The notes: generated from the sequence alone by a model not told the origin. Shown: positions 38,904 to 48,420, counted from the stretch's first letter. The stretch is DNA of 64,000 nt from Luteimonas galliterrae (GCF_023374055.1 NZ_JAMBEP010000001.1:434001-498000), one strand, 5' to 3'. A program made the numbers and translations.

Positions 38904-38974
38904 CCTAACCTTTCTTCAACTGCTCTTGACCCGCTGCGAGGATGATGGGCGCATCCTCGATGCGGAGAGGACGG

Positions 38975-39670
38975 TTGGCTACGCGCAAACCCGGCAAGAG
39001 ATCCGGAAAAAAGACGGCTGCGAAAGCAGAAGCACGCAAGCGCGTCGTCGTTCGCCAAGGCGAGGCGCCGATGCCGGAAGACGAAAGCCTGGCCGCCCTG
39101 CGCGCAGCCGCGGCCGGCTGCCGGCGTTGTCCGCTGTGGAAGCCCGCCACGCAGACCGTATTCGGCGAAGGCCCCGATGACGCGCGGGTATTGGTGGTCG
39201 GCGAGCAGCCCGGCGATGCCGAGGACCTCAGCGGCCGGCCGTTCGTCGGCCCGGCCGGCAAGCTGTTCGATCGCGCGCTGCAGGAACTCGGCCTGGACCG
39301 CGCGCGTTTCTATGTGACCAATGCGGTCAAGCACTTCAAGTTCGAGCGCCGCGGCAAGTTCCGTTTGCATCGCAGTCCCGATCCGTCCGAGCGCGCGGCC
39401 TGCCGCATCTGGCTGGAACGCGAACTCGCCACCATCCGGCCGCATGTGATCGTGTGCTTGGGCGCGATCGCCGCCAAGGCCGTGTTCGGCAGCAAGTTCA
39501 AGCTGATGGAGGAGCGCGGCGTCTGGCAGAAACTGCCCGACGGCACCCGCGCCTTCGCCACCGTGCATCCGTCCTGGGTGTTGCGTCAGCGCGGCGACGA
39601 TGCCCGGCACGAGGCCTACGCCAACTTCGTCGACGACCTGTCGCTGTTGCGCGGCGTGCGCCTGAAGTGA
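38975..39670 (+). CDS. udgX: UdgX-family uracil-DNA-binding protein
   Basis: Family-4-like uracil-DNA glycosylase relative of about 231 residues (counting from TTG 38975, which has GGAG seven bases upstream; in-frame ATGs at 38942 and 38960 lack a good site). Motif A is GEQPGDAED (76-84), motif B HPSWVLR (198-204). Four Fe-S cysteines are visible: Cys49, Cys52, Cys143, Cys161. The insertion VKHFKFERRGKFRLH places His132 where UdgX has the KRRIH His that bonds covalently to the abasic sugar. The N-terminus is Lys/Arg-rich. Lies 72 bases after lhr and just upstream of ku-ligD. Confidence 0.88.
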   Translation: MATRKPGKRSGKKTAAKAEARKRVVVRQGEAPMPEDESLAALRAAAAGCRRCPLWKPATQTVFGEGPDDARVLVVGEQPGDAEDLSGRPFVGPAGKLFDRALQELGLDRARFYVTNAVKHFKFERRGKFRLHRSPDPSERAACRIWLERELATIRPHVIVCLGAIAAKAVFGSKFKLMEERGVWQKLPDGTRAFATVHPSWVLRQRGDDARHEAYANFVDDLSLLRGVRLK

Positions 39671-39791
39671 AGAAGGCGAGGGCGCCGCGCTCACGAAAAC
39701 CTAACACGCCAATCAACGGCCGCATCACGCGGCCGTACCGATACTGGGACGATCGAACGGCGGCCCTGATCGGCCGCCACCGGAGAATGCG

Positions 39792-40700
39792 ATGGCACGT
39801 CCCGTCTGGAACGGCACCCTGTCTTTCGGGTTGCTCAATATCCCCGTCCAACTGATGTCGGGCGAAAAGCGCACCGACATCCAGTTCCGCATGCTGGATT
39901 CGCGCGACAACTCGCCGATCCGCTACGAGCGGATCAACGCCGAGACCGGCGAGGAAGTGGCCTGGAAGGACATCGTCAAGGCCTTCGAATACGACAAGGG
40001 AAGCTATGTCGTCCTCGAGCAGGAAGATATCAAGTCGGCGGCGCCGGAAAGCCACAGCGCGATCGACGTGGAAGCCTTCGTCGACGCGGACGCCATCGGC
40101 CCGCAGTACTTCGAGAAGCCTTATGTGCTGGTGCCGGCCAAAAAGGCGGAGAAAGGCTATGTGCTGCTGCGCGAGGCGCTGGCCAGCACCAAGAAGATCG
40201 GCGTCGCGCGCGTGGTCATACGCACGCGCGAGCATCTGTGCGCGATCGTCCCGCAAGGCGACGCGCTGCTGCTGCTGATGATGCGCTATCCGCAGGAGCT
40301 GGTCGATGTGGAGGAATACAACATACCGGAAGGAAAGCCATCGGAGTACCGCATCACCGCGAAAGAAAAGGAATTCTCCGAACAGCTGATCAACAGCATG
40401 TCCAACGATTGGTCGCCGTCGGAATACAAGGACGAATTCAGGGCCCGGCTGCACGCGGTCATCAAGAAGAGGATGAAGAGCAAAGGCGTGGTGGCGAAGA
40501 AGGAAGAAGACGAGCAGGATGTCGCCGAGAACGCGGCGACCAACGTGGTCGACTTCATGTCGCTGCTGCAGCAGAGCATCGATCGCAACAAGCGCACGCC
40601 GGCCAAGAAGAAAGTCGCCGCCAAAAAGGCGCCGCGCAAGGCGGCGAAGAAAGCGGCGAAAGCGCGCAAAGCGCCCGCGCGGAAGCGGAAATCGGCCTGA
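39792..40700 (+). CDS. ku: Ku, non-homologous end-joining protein
   Basis: A 302-residue bacterial Ku homodimer subunit that threads onto DNA double-strand ends and recruits LigD. It begins MARPVWNGTLSFGLLNIPVQL, the invariant Ku opening; the bridging region and C-terminal LigD-interaction helix (about 255-270, NVVDFMSLLQQSI) are visible, followed by a Lys/Arg-rich tail (270-302). GGAGA precedes the ATG. ligD starts 15 bases after the stop. Confidence 0.95.
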   Translation: MARPVWNGTLSFGLLNIPVQLMSGEKRTDIQFRMLDSRDNSPIRYERINAETGEEVAWKDIVKAFEYDKGSYVVLEQEDIKSAAPESHSAIDVEAFVDADAIGPQYFEKPYVLVPAKKAEKGYVLLREALASTKKIGVARVVIRTREHLCAIVPQGDALLLLMMRYPQELVDVEEYNIPEGKPSEYRITAKEKEFSEQLINSMSNDWSPSEYKDEFRARLHAVIKKRMKSKGVVAKKEEDEQDVAENAATNVVDFMSLLQQSIDRNKRTPAKKKVAAKKAPRKAAKKAAKARKAPARKRKSA

Positions 40701-40715
40701 CGCAACGCGTCGAGC

Positions 40716-43163
40716 ATGAGCCTACGCGAGTACGCCAGGAAGCGCCGGTTCGGCCAGACGCCGGAGCCCGCCGGCGATGCCGGCGTAGGCCGGCACGGGC
40801 ACCGGCCGACCTTTGTCGTGCAACTGCATCATGCGCGCGCGCGGCACTACGATTTCAGGCTGGAGATGGACGGCACGCTGAAGAGCTGGGCGGTGCCGAA
40901 AGGCCCGTCCCTGCGGGCGGGCGAGAAACGGCTGGCGGTGGAGGTGGAAGACCATCCGCTCGGTTACGCCGATTTCGAAGGCGACATCCCGCAAGGCCAC
41001 TACGGCGCCGGCCATGTCGACCGCTTCGATCACGGGGTATGGAGTTCCAACGGCGACCCGTTGGAAGCGCTGGCGGCGGGAAAGATCGACTTCGTCCTGC
41101 ACGGCGGCAAATTGAACGGCGGCTGGAAACTGGTGCGCACCGCAAAATCCGCACGCCAGCCGCAATGGTTGCTGATCAAGCGCGACGACGAATTCGCGCA
41201 GGACGCGGAGGCCGACGATTTGGTCGGAAAAAAGGGCAAGGCATCCAGCAGGCCGGCGGCCGCATCGAAGGCCAAAACCGCGAAAAAATCGCCCGCATCG
41301 CGCAAACGCAAACCGAAGCGCGACTGGCGCGCTTCGGCGCAGGCGCTCGAGGGCGCCCGGGTGCTGCGCGACCGCACATTGCCCGCGCCGCAACTGGCGA
41401 GCTTGCGCCAAACGCCGCCGCCGGGAGACGGTTGGCTGCACGAGTTGAAATGGGACGGATACCGCCTGCTCGTGAGGATCGAGAAAGGCAAGGCCAAGCT
41501 GCGCTCGCGCAAGAACCTGGACTGGACCGCGGACTATCCGGAGATCGTGGCTGCGCTCGAATCGTTGGGCATAAGCGATGCCGACTTGGACGGCGAGCTG
41601 ATCGCCCTCGACGCCAAAGGCAGGGACGATTTCTCCACGTTGCAGCACACGATCGCCGGCACCGCCAACGCCACGCTGCGCTACGTACTGTTCGACATGC
41701 CGGCGCTGGAAGGCATCGACCTGTCGCGGACGCGGCTGCTCGAACGCAAGCAATTGTTGGAGTCGCTACTGCAGGGCAGCGCTCCGATCCTGGCCTACAG
41801 CCAGCACATCGTCGGCCACGGCGACGAGGTCTTCGCCGCCAGCGCGCAGCAAGGTATGGAAGGCATCATCAGCAAGAATGTCGCTGCGCATTACCGCAGC
41901 GGCCGCTCGGACGCCTGGATCAAGGTCAAGCATGCGCAGAGCGACGAGTTCGTCGTGGTCGGCTACACCGCGCCCAGGCGCTCGCGAACCGGTTTCGGCT
42001 CCCTGCTGTTGGCGACACGGGAGCGTGCGAATTTGAAGTACGTCGGCCGGGTGGGGACGGGCTTCGACGACGAGACCTTGCGCAGCCTGACCAAGACGCT
42101 GCGCAGGCTGGAACGGAAAAAGCCCGTCGTCGACCTGCCGCCGCATATCCCGCTGTCGCTGCGGACGGTGACTTGGGTGGAGCCCAAGCTCATCGCCGAA
42201 ATCGAATTCCGCGGCTGGGCCAAGGAAGGCCTGCTGCGCCAAGGCAGTTTCATCCGATTGCGCGAGGACAAAGCCATGAAGGACATCGGAGGCGATACCG
42301 GGCAGCGCATCACCAGTCCGGACAAGCAGGTGTATCCGGAAAGCGGCATCACCAAGCAAATGGTGGCGGACTACTATCGTGCGATCGCGCCGCGAATATT
42401 GCCCGAAATCGCACGCCGCCCGTTGTCGCTATTGCGTTGCCCGGACGGACTCAACGGCCAGTGCTTCTTCCAGAAGCATCACGCAGGAACGCTGGGCCAG
42501 TACGTTCATGCCATTCCGATACGCGAGAAGGACGGCGGCAAGGACGACTATCTTTATGTCGAAGATGTCGAGGGCCTGCTGGATCTGGTGCAGATGAATA
42601 CGCTAGAGCTGCATCCGTGGGGATCGCGGATCGATGACATCGAGCATCCCGACCTGCTGGTATTCGATCTGGATCCAGGGCCCGGCGTGAAGTGGAAGGA
42701 CGTGATCGCCGCGGCCCGCGACGTGCGCGCCAGGCTGGAGGAAATCGGCATGCACAGCTTCGTGCGCTTGTCCGGCGGCAAGGGCCTGCATGTGGTGCTG
42801 CCGATCAAGCCCGGTCCGAGTTGGGAACAGGCCAAAGCCTTCTGCGAAGCTTTCGCCGATGCGATGGCCACGCAAGCGCCGGATCGCTACGTCGCCACCG
42901 CCAGCAAGGCCAAACGGCAGGGCGTGATCTTCATCGATTGGCTGCGCAACGGCCGAGGCGCGACCAGCGTGGCCAGCTGGTCGCTGCGCGCGCGGGCCGG
43001 AGCGGGCGTGGCGATGCCGCTGCGCTGGGACGAGCTGGGCCGCACCAAATCCGGGGCGGAGTTCACGATGCAACGCGCCTTGACGCGCGCCTCGCGCCTG
43101 CGCAAGACCGTGTGGGAAGGCTGGAACAAGGCCACGAAGCAGTCTCTGGTGGCGCTGGAGTGA
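40716..43163 (+). CDS. ligD: Multidomain ATP-dependent DNA ligase LigD
   Basis: An 815-residue enzyme with three modules in the order phosphoesterase (about 25-165; VVQLHHARARHYDFRLEMDG holds the metal-binding His/Arg/Asp), ATP-dependent ligase (about 220-510; adenylated Lys245 in LKWDGYRLL), and primase/polymerase (about 530-815; DLDPG with Asp651 and Asp653 as metal ligands, HVVLPI, FIDWLRNGRG). A Lys-rich linker lies between the first two. This is the pseudomonad-type order. It acts with Ku in end joining, polymerising and sealing broken ends. Probably an operon with ku. Confidence 0.95.
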   Translation: MSLREYARKRRFGQTPEPAGDAGVGRHGHRPTFVVQLHHARARHYDFRLEMDGTLKSWAVPKGPSLRAGEKRLAVEVEDHPLGYADFEGDIPQGHYGAGHVDRFDHGVWSSNGDPLEALAAGKIDFVLHGGKLNGGWKLVRTAKSARQPQWLLIKRDDEFAQDAEADDLVGKKGKASSRPAAASKAKTAKKSPASRKRKPKRDWRASAQALEGARVLRDRTLPAPQLASLRQTPPPGDGWLHELKWDGYRLLVRIEKGKAKLRSRKNLDWTADYPEIVAALESLGISDADLDGELIALDAKGRDDFSTLQHTIAGTANATLRYVLFDMPALEGIDLSRTRLLERKQLLESLLQGSAPILAYSQHIVGHGDEVFAASAQQGMEGIISKNVAAHYRSGRSDAWIKVKHAQSDEFVVVGYTAPRRSRTGFGSLLLATRERANLKYVGRVGTGFDDETLRSLTKTLRRLERKKPVVDLPPHIPLSLRTVTWVEPKLIAEIEFRGWAKEGLLRQGSFIRLREDKAMKDIGGDTGQRITSPDKQVYPESGITKQMVADYYRAIAPRILPEIARRPLSLLRCPDGLNGQCFFQKHHAGTLGQYVHAIPIREKDGGKDDYLYVEDVEGLLDLVQMNTLELHPWGSRIDDIEHPDLLVFDLDPGPGVKWKDVIAAARDVRARLEEIGMHSFVRLSGGKGLHVVLPIKPGPSWEQAKAFCEAFADAMATQAPDRYVATASKAKRQGVIFIDWLRNGRGATSVASWSLRARAGAGVAMPLRWDELGRTKSGAEFTMQRALTRASRLRKTVWEGWNKATKQSLVALE

Positions 43164-43170
43164 AGTCGAG

Positions 43171-43262
43171 GAGCATTTTTTTCGACACTGATAAGAGCGG
43201 ATAAGGCAGATAAAGCGACCCATCCGCCCTTATCCGCTCTTATCCGTGTCGAAAAAAAGCTC
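43171..43262. repeat. Long near-perfect palindrome after ligD
   Basis: Arms of about 36 bp (43171-43206 and 43226-43262), each containing GATAAGAGCGGATAAGG, with a ~19-bp centre. The 5' arm starts with a T7 run and the 3' arm ends with an A7 run, so neither strand has a U-tract after the stem; this does not fit an intrinsic terminator. Confidence 0.85.
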
Positions 43263-43378
43263 TACCGGGAAATTTGCGCCGAGAATCGTCAACTGTTCGC
43301 AACCTTGGTCGCCGACCCTACGCAGGCCGGCTGACAGGGGAGTCGGTATCCCCCGACTTCCCACAGAGGTTCGAAGCC

Positions 43379-44677
43379 ATGAGTCTGCGTTGCACTAAAC
43401 TCGCCTGGACGCTGGGTGCGGCCGCCCTGTTAGCCTTCGGCGCCGCCTGCGCACAAGGGCCCGCTGTGACCGATCGACCCGCCCGCCACCATGACGACGA
43501 CCACCACGGCCTGATCGTGATCGGCCACCGCGGCGCCAGCGGCTATCGCCCCGAACATACGCTCGAATCCTATAGGCTCGCGATCCGGCAGGGCGCCGAT
43601 TTCATCGAACCCGATCTGGTAGCGACCAAGGACGGCGTGCTGGTCGCGCGCCACGAGAACGAAATCTCCGGCACCACCGATGTCGCCGATCGTCCCGAAT
43701 TCGCCGACCGCAAGACCACCAAGACCATCGACGGCGTCGCGCTGACCGGTTGGTTCACCGAGGATTTCACCCTCGCCGAGATCAAGACGCTGCGCGCCAA
43801 GGAACGGATTCCTGAGATCCGTCCGCAGAACAAGCGCTACGACGGCCTGTATCAGATCCCGACCTTCGCCGAAGTGATCCAGCTCGCCAAGCGCGAGAGC
43901 CGCGGCGACCGCAAGATCGGCATCTATCCGGAAACCAAGCACCCGACCTATTTCGCCAAGGAAGGCCGCCGCATCGACGGCAGCCTCATTGCGACTTCGC
44001 TCGGGGCGAAGCTGGTGGAAACGCTGGTCGCGCAAGGCTTCACCGATCCCGAGCGCATCTACATCCAGAGCTTCGAAGTCGAGAACCTGATCGAGCTGAA
44101 GAAAAAGCTCATGCCGATGGCCGGCCTGGGCGTTCCGCTGGTGCAGCTCTACGACGACATCGCCGCGGCCAAGCCCTACGACATCGTCTACAACGTCGCC
44201 CACGGCGCCGATCTGGCCGCGATCTACGGCGGCCTGGCGCAGAAGATCGAAGGCGGCATTGGTCCCGATACCGGCTACGGTTCGTTCGTCACGCAGCCGG
44301 TGCTGAACTGGATGAAGGCCAATTACGCTTCCGGCATCGGGCCGTGGAAGGTGAATCTATTGCCGCGTACCGCGCTCGATCCGAAAGTCGACGCCAACGG
44401 CGACGGCAAGGCCGAACTGGGTACGCGCAATACCGGTATCGTGCACCCGATGCTGGGTCGCGCGCTGAAAGCCGGACTGCAGGTGCATCCGTACACGCTG
44501 CGTGCGGAGGAGAGCTTCCTCACCCAGACGCCGAACGGCGTGTCGCAAACGGCTCTGGCCGAAGCGGTGCAGCTCTACGGCATGGGCGTGCAGGGTTTCT
44601 TCATCGACCAGCCGGATGTGGGCGTGGCGGCGCGCGAGATTTTTCTCGATCTTAATCGCCAGTCGCGCGATCGTTAA
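43379..44677 (+). CDS. glpQ: Periplasmic glycerophosphodiester phosphodiesterase
   Basis: A 432-residue GDPD enzyme that hydrolyses glycerophosphodiesters to glycerol 3-phosphate. Signal peptide to about residue 25 (LGAAALLAFGAACAQG). Active site: GHRGASGYRPEHT with His50 and metal Glu/Asp in DFIEPDL (Glu77, Asp79), HEN (about 92-94). The insertion after the HEN motif is typical of GlpQ rather than UgpQ. A His/Asp-rich stretch (HHDDDHH, 37-43) precedes the domain; DANGDGKAE near 340 resembles a Ca-binding loop. ATG at 43379 preceded by AGAGG. Confidence 0.9.
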   Translation: MSLRCTKLAWTLGAAALLAFGAACAQGPAVTDRPARHHDDDHHGLIVIGHRGASGYRPEHTLESYRLAIRQGADFIEPDLVATKDGVLVARHENEISGTTDVADRPEFADRKTTKTIDGVALTGWFTEDFTLAEIKTLRAKERIPEIRPQNKRYDGLYQIPTFAEVIQLAKRESRGDRKIGIYPETKHPTYFAKEGRRIDGSLIATSLGAKLVETLVAQGFTDPERIYIQSFEVENLIELKKKLMPMAGLGVPLVQLYDDIAAAKPYDIVYNVAHGADLAAIYGGLAQKIEGGIGPDTGYGSFVTQPVLNWMKANYASGIGPWKVNLLPRTALDPKVDANGDGKAELGTRNTGIVHPMLGRALKAGLQVHPYTLRAEESFLTQTPNGVSQTALAEAVQLYGMGVQGFFIDQPDVGVAAREIFLDLNRQSRDR

Positions 44678-44684
44678 AGCTCAA

Positions 44685-44852
44685 AGCCCCTCTCCCATCG
44701 GGAGAGGGGTTGGGGTGAGGGTACGGCGAAGCGAAGTTGTCGGATCGCATAGACATTCGTCAGCTCACGATCTGCGCCACGACCGGTAAGCGTACAGCTC
44801 CGCCGAACCCTCATCCGGCGCTTCGCGCCACCTTCTCCCGAAGGGAGAAGGC
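44685..44852. repeat. Two facing CTCTCCC/CTTCTCCC palindromes
   Basis: AGCCCCTCTCCCATCGGGAG with GGGTTGGGGTGAGGGT on the left and ACCCTCATCCGGCGCTTCGC with CCTTCTCCCGAAGGGAGAAG on the right. They fill the space between convergent glpQ and the M3 peptidase gene and may terminate both. Confidence 0.75.
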
Positions 44853-44862
44853 ATGCCCGCGC

Positions 44863-47049
44863 TTACGGCTTCGAGGCGGTCAACCCGCGTTTCTCCAGCA
44901 ACGGCTCGATCTTCGGATCGTGGCCGGCGAAATCGCGGAACAGCTGCAACGCGTCCTTGCTGCCGCCCTGCGACAACAGCGTCTTGCGGAAGTGGTCGCC
45001 GTTGGCGCGGGTCAGGCCGCCGTGCTGCTTCATCCACTCCACGCTGTTGGCGTCGAGCACTTCCGACCAGATGTAGGCGTAATAGCCGGCCGCATAGCCG
45101 CCCATGATGTGGCTGAAATAAGGCGTGCGGTAGCGCGGGGGCACCGGCGGATAGTCGACGCCGTCCTTCTTCAGCGCAGCGGCTTCGAAGGCCATCACGC
45201 CCTTCGCGTCGGGCACTTGGTCCGGGCTGGCGAACTGGTGCCAGTTCTGGTCCAGCATCGCCGCACCGAGATATTCGGTGGTGGCGAAACCCTGGTTGAA
45301 CTTGGCGCTGGCCAGCACCTTGTCCAGCAGTTCCTTGGGCATCGCCGCGCCGGTCTGGTAGTGCTTGGCATAGTTGGCCAGGATCGACGGCCAGTCGGCC
45401 CACATCTCGTTGACCTGCGACGGATACTCGACGAAATCGCGCGGCACGTTGGTGCCGGTGAAGTAGGGGTACTTCACGTTCGAGAACATGCCGTGCAGGG
45501 CATGGCCGAATTCGTGGAACATGGTGGTCACTTCATCCCAGGTCAGCAGCGTCGGCTGGCCGGCCGGCGGCTTGGGGATGTTGAGGTGGTTGGCGACCAC
45601 CGGCAACGTCCCGAACATTTCGCTCTGGTCGACATACGAATTCATCCACGCGCCGCCCCGCTTGGACGGGCGCGCGTACATGTCGGCGATGAAGATCGCC
45701 AGCTGCTTGCCGTCGGCGTCGAACACGTCGTACACGGTGACGTCGGGGTTGTAGACCGGCAGGTCGGTGCGCTGCTTGAACTTAAGGCCGTACAACTGGC
45801 CGGCGGCGTAGAAGACGCCATTCTCGAGCACGTTCTTCATCTCGAGGTAGGGCTTGAGCTGCGACTCGTCGAAGTCGTATTTCTCCGCGCGCACCTTCTC
45901 GGTGTAGAACGACCAATCCCACGGCTCGAGCTTGAAGGTCGGCTCGCCCTTGGCCGCCTGTTCCTTGTCGATCATGGCCTGAAGATCCGCGGCCTCGCGC
46001 TTGGCGTTGGCGACGGCGGCCGGGGCCAATTGGCCGAGCATCTTGTTGACGGCTTCCGGCGTCTTGGCGGTCTCGTCTTCGAGCACGAAAGCCGCGTAGT
46101 TGGGGTAGCCCATCATCTTGGCGCGTTCGGCGCGCAGCTTGGTCACCTTGGCGACGATTTCGGTGTTGTCGAACTTGTTGCCGCGGCTGCCGCGTGCGAC
46201 CGAGGCCTTGTGCAGTTTTTCGCGGGTGGCGCGGTTAGTGAGCTGCGCTTCGGGCGGCTGGCCGGTGGTGTTGAGCAGGGTCAGCACGTACTTGCCGTCG
46301 AGCTTGCGCTTCTTGGCTTCGTCGGCGGCTGCGGTGATCTGCTCCGGCGTCAAGCCGTCCAATTCTTCCTTGGTGTCGACCACGATCGCCGAATCGTTGA
46401 CTTCGGCCAGCACGTTCTGGCTGAACTGGGTCCCCAGCGAAGCCAGTTCGGCGTTCATAGCCTTCAGCTTGGTCTTGTCGGCTTCCGACAGCTTGGCGCC
46501 GGCGCGGACGAAGTCGCTGTAGTAGCGCTCGATCAGGCGCACGCCCTGCGCATCGAGTCCGAGCGAGGCGCGCTGGTCGTACAGCGCCTGGATGCGCGCG
46601 AACAGCTTCGAGTTGAGCCGGATCGCGTCGCGGTGCGCCGCGAACTTCGGCGCGTAGTCGGCGTCCAGCTTGTCGCGGGTTTCGTTGGTGTCGGCGCCGA
46701 CCAGGTTGTCGAAGACGACGCGGGCGCGGTACAGGGTGCGACCGGATTTCTCCAACGCGAGGATGGTGTTGTCGAAGGTCGGCTTGTCGGCGCTGTCTGC
46801 GATCGCGGCGACTTCCTTCAGTTCCTCGTCCATGCCGCGGTCGAAGGCCGGTCCGAAATCGCTGTCCTTGATTTTGTCGAACTGCGGGTAATGCAGCGGC
46901 AGCGGGCTTTCGGCGAAGAAAGGATTCGATTCGGAAGCGGCGGGCGCGGCGGTAGCGGTTTCGTTCACAGGCGTAGGGGCTTTGTTGCAGGCGGTGGAGG
47001 CGAGGGCGGCGATGGCCACGGTCAGCGCAAGGGTCAGCGGATGCTTCAT
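44863..47049 (-). CDS. dcp: M3-family peptidyl-dipeptidase, lipoprotein
   Basis: A 728-residue zinc peptidase of the Dcp/thimet oligopeptidase family. A lipobox LASTAC (Cys21) predicts membrane attachment after export. The zinc site is HEFGH (512-516) with third ligand in FVEYPSQVNE about 28 residues on. The HIMGGYAAGYYAYIWSEVLDA C-terminal signature of M3 is intact. Dcp removes C-terminal dipeptides from short peptides. Fits with the window's other exported peptidases and the POT importer. Monocistronic. Confidence 0.93.
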   Translation of the reverse strand: MKHPLTLALTVAIAALASTACNKAPTPVNETATAAPAASESNPFFAESPLPLHYPQFDKIKDSDFGPAFDRGMDEELKEVAAIADSADKPTFDNTILALEKSGRTLYRARVVFDNLVGADTNETRDKLDADYAPKFAAHRDAIRLNSKLFARIQALYDQRASLGLDAQGVRLIERYYSDFVRAGAKLSEADKTKLKAMNAELASLGTQFSQNVLAEVNDSAIVVDTKEELDGLTPEQITAAADEAKKRKLDGKYVLTLLNTTGQPPEAQLTNRATREKLHKASVARGSRGNKFDNTEIVAKVTKLRAERAKMMGYPNYAAFVLEDETAKTPEAVNKMLGQLAPAAVANAKREAADLQAMIDKEQAAKGEPTFKLEPWDWSFYTEKVRAEKYDFDESQLKPYLEMKNVLENGVFYAAGQLYGLKFKQRTDLPVYNPDVTVYDVFDADGKQLAIFIADMYARPSKRGGAWMNSYVDQSEMFGTLPVVANHLNIPKPPAGQPTLLTWDEVTTMFHEFGHALHGMFSNVKYPYFTGTNVPRDFVEYPSQVNEMWADWPSILANYAKHYQTGAAMPKELLDKVLASAKFNQGFATTEYLGAAMLDQNWHQFASPDQVPDAKGVMAFEAAALKKDGVDYPPVPPRYRTPYFSHIMGGYAAGYYAYIWSEVLDANSVEWMKQHGGLTRANGDHFRKTLLSQGGSKDALQLFRDFAGHDPKIEPLLEKRGLTASKP

Positions 47050-47150
47050 GGAGTGGGCAGTGTCGGGAAAGTGGCGCCCAGCCTAGCCCAGGCCGCGGGG
47101 GCGGGCTACCTGTGACTTTCGGCAGGGGTGGCTGTCTTCGGTCCGTTTCC

Positions 47151-47240
47151 GTCATCCCAGCGAAAGCTGGGACCCATTTTGCTTAACGGTCTGCGCAGAA
47201 AACCAAGATCAAGTTGGGTCCCAGCTTTCGCTGGGATGAC
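47151..47240. repeat. GTCATCCCAGCG inverted repeat
   Basis: Arms GTCATCCCAGCGAAAGCTGG (47151 on) and its complement ending at 47240, each itself palindromic around CCAGCGAAAGCTGG. A related half copy is at 18762. Between M3 peptidase start and the membrane protein end. Confidence 0.88.
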
Positions 47241-47250
47241 GGGCAGGGAA

Positions 47251-47847
47251 TCAAAGCGTCTCGAACTGCCGAATGATCCACGACATCTGGTACAGCAGCC
47301 CCACAACCGCAAACGCCGCGTGGAAGCGCCGGTTCGGCGTGGCGATGGCGACCAAGCACAGCACCACATAGGCCAGGCTGCGCAGTTCCAATTCCGGACC
47401 GAAACTTCCGAAATACTCCTGGCCTTTGATCCAGGTATCGCCCAGATCCACCACGTACGCCAGCCCCAGCAGGCCGAAGAACCATTTGCGTCGCGAATAG
47501 AAATAATCCTCGTAGCCCGCATAACCCTCCAGGCTGTCGGGGAAGATGATCGCGCACAACAGATACAGCAGCAGCGCGTACAGCGCCACGTACAGGTACA
47601 GCATGAAGGTCCAGTGGACCGTGCCGGATAGGCGGAATTCCCACCACCAGAAATGCAAGAGGTAGAGGAACATCGACACCGCCCACACCAGATGCACCCA
47701 GTACGCGCGTTCGCGCACCGGGCGATCGATGATCCGCGCGAAATGGCGGATCAGATGGGTCAGTCCCAGGCCGACCACCATGCCCAGCAGCACCCGCACA
47801 TGCAGGAACAGGCTGGCCAGCGAATCCGTATGCGGGGCAGGGTCCAT
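47251..47847 (-). CDS. Hypothetical multi-pass membrane protein
   Basis: A 198-residue protein with about six hydrophobic segments (LFLHVRVLLGMVVGLGLTHL, YWVHLVWAVSMFLYLLHFW, FMLYLYVALYALLLYLLCAI, WFFGLLGLAYVV, AYVVLCLVAIA, FAVVGLLYQMSWI). WWWEFRLSG and YEDYFYSRRKWFF are loop features. No family recognised with confidence. Divergent from the glutathione peroxidase gene with a 90-base spacer. Confidence 0.8.
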   Translation of the reverse strand: MDPAPHTDSLASLFLHVRVLLGMVVGLGLTHLIRHFARIIDRPVRERAYWVHLVWAVSMFLYLLHFWWWEFRLSGTVHWTFMLYLYVALYALLLYLLCAIIFPDSLEGYAGYEDYFYSRRKWFFGLLGLAYVVDLGDTWIKGQEYFGSFGPELELRSLAYVVLCLVAIATPNRRFHAAFAVVGLLYQMSWIIRQFETL

Positions 47848-47937
47848 GCCGGGATTGTGGCCACCGCGTACCGGGTCCGCAAGCGGCGGCCCGGCTTGCG
47901 CGTGCTGTAAACTGCAAGTTCGTTACGGAGCGCATCC

Positions 47938-48420
47938 ATGACCACTGCTTACGACTTCAGCGCCATCGACATCGACGGCCAGACGCGCCCGCTGGCGGAC
48001 TATCGCGGCAAGGCGCTGCTGATCGTCAACGTGGCTTCCAAATGCGGTTTCACGCCGCAATACGCGGGCCTGGAAAAGCTGTGGCAGGGCTACCGCGAGC
48101 GTGGCCTGGTGGTGCTCGGCTTTCCCTGCGACCAGTTCGGCCACCAGGAACCCGGCAACGAAGCGGAGATCAAGGAGTTCTGCTCGTTGACCTACGACGT
48201 GGACTTTCCGATGTTCGCCAAGATCGACGTCAATGGCGCGGCTGCGCATCCGTTGTGGAAATGGCTGAAGGACGAGAAGGGCGGTCTGCTGGGCTTCGAT
48301 GGGATCAAGTGGAACTTCACCAAGTTCCTGGTAGGCCGCGACGGCAGCGTGCTGAAGCGGTACGCGCCGACCGATACGCCCGAGTCGCTGGCGAAGGACA
48401 TCGAAGCCGCCTTGGGTTGA
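47938..48420 (+). CDS. Glutathione peroxidase family protein
   Basis: A 160-residue thiol peroxidase of the GPx family that reduces hydroperoxides. Peroxidatic Cys36 in NVASKCGFT, Gln70 in DQFGHQEP (Asn of the usual NQFG replaced by Asp65), resolving Cys82 in EFCSLTYDV, and Trp125-Asn126 in KWNFTKFL complete the tetrad. The resolving Cys suggests a thioredoxin-dependent type. TAAACT at 47908-47913 is a likely -10 and GGAGCG a ribosome-binding site. Confidence 0.93.
   Translation: MTTAYDFSAIDIDGQTRPLADYRGKALLIVNVASKCGFTPQYAGLEKLWQGYRERGLVVLGFPCDQFGHQEPGNEAEIKEFCSLTYDVDFPMFAKIDVNGAAAHPLWKWLKDEKGGLLGFDGIKWNFTKFLVGRDGSVLKRYAPTDTPESLAKDIEAALG

Noticed and set aside
39792-43163. Phage-derived end-joining module
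   Set aside because: Ku and LigD are full-length chromosomal types, codon use matches the neighbours, and no phage genes are nearby.
43171-43262. Intrinsic terminator for ligD
   Set aside because: The T-run precedes the stem on both strands, so no U-tract follows the hairpin.
44737-47115. 792-residue plus-strand frame antisense to the M3 peptidase
   Set aside because: The minus strand carries an intact M3 enzyme with HEFGH and a lipobox; the opposite frame is low-complexity.
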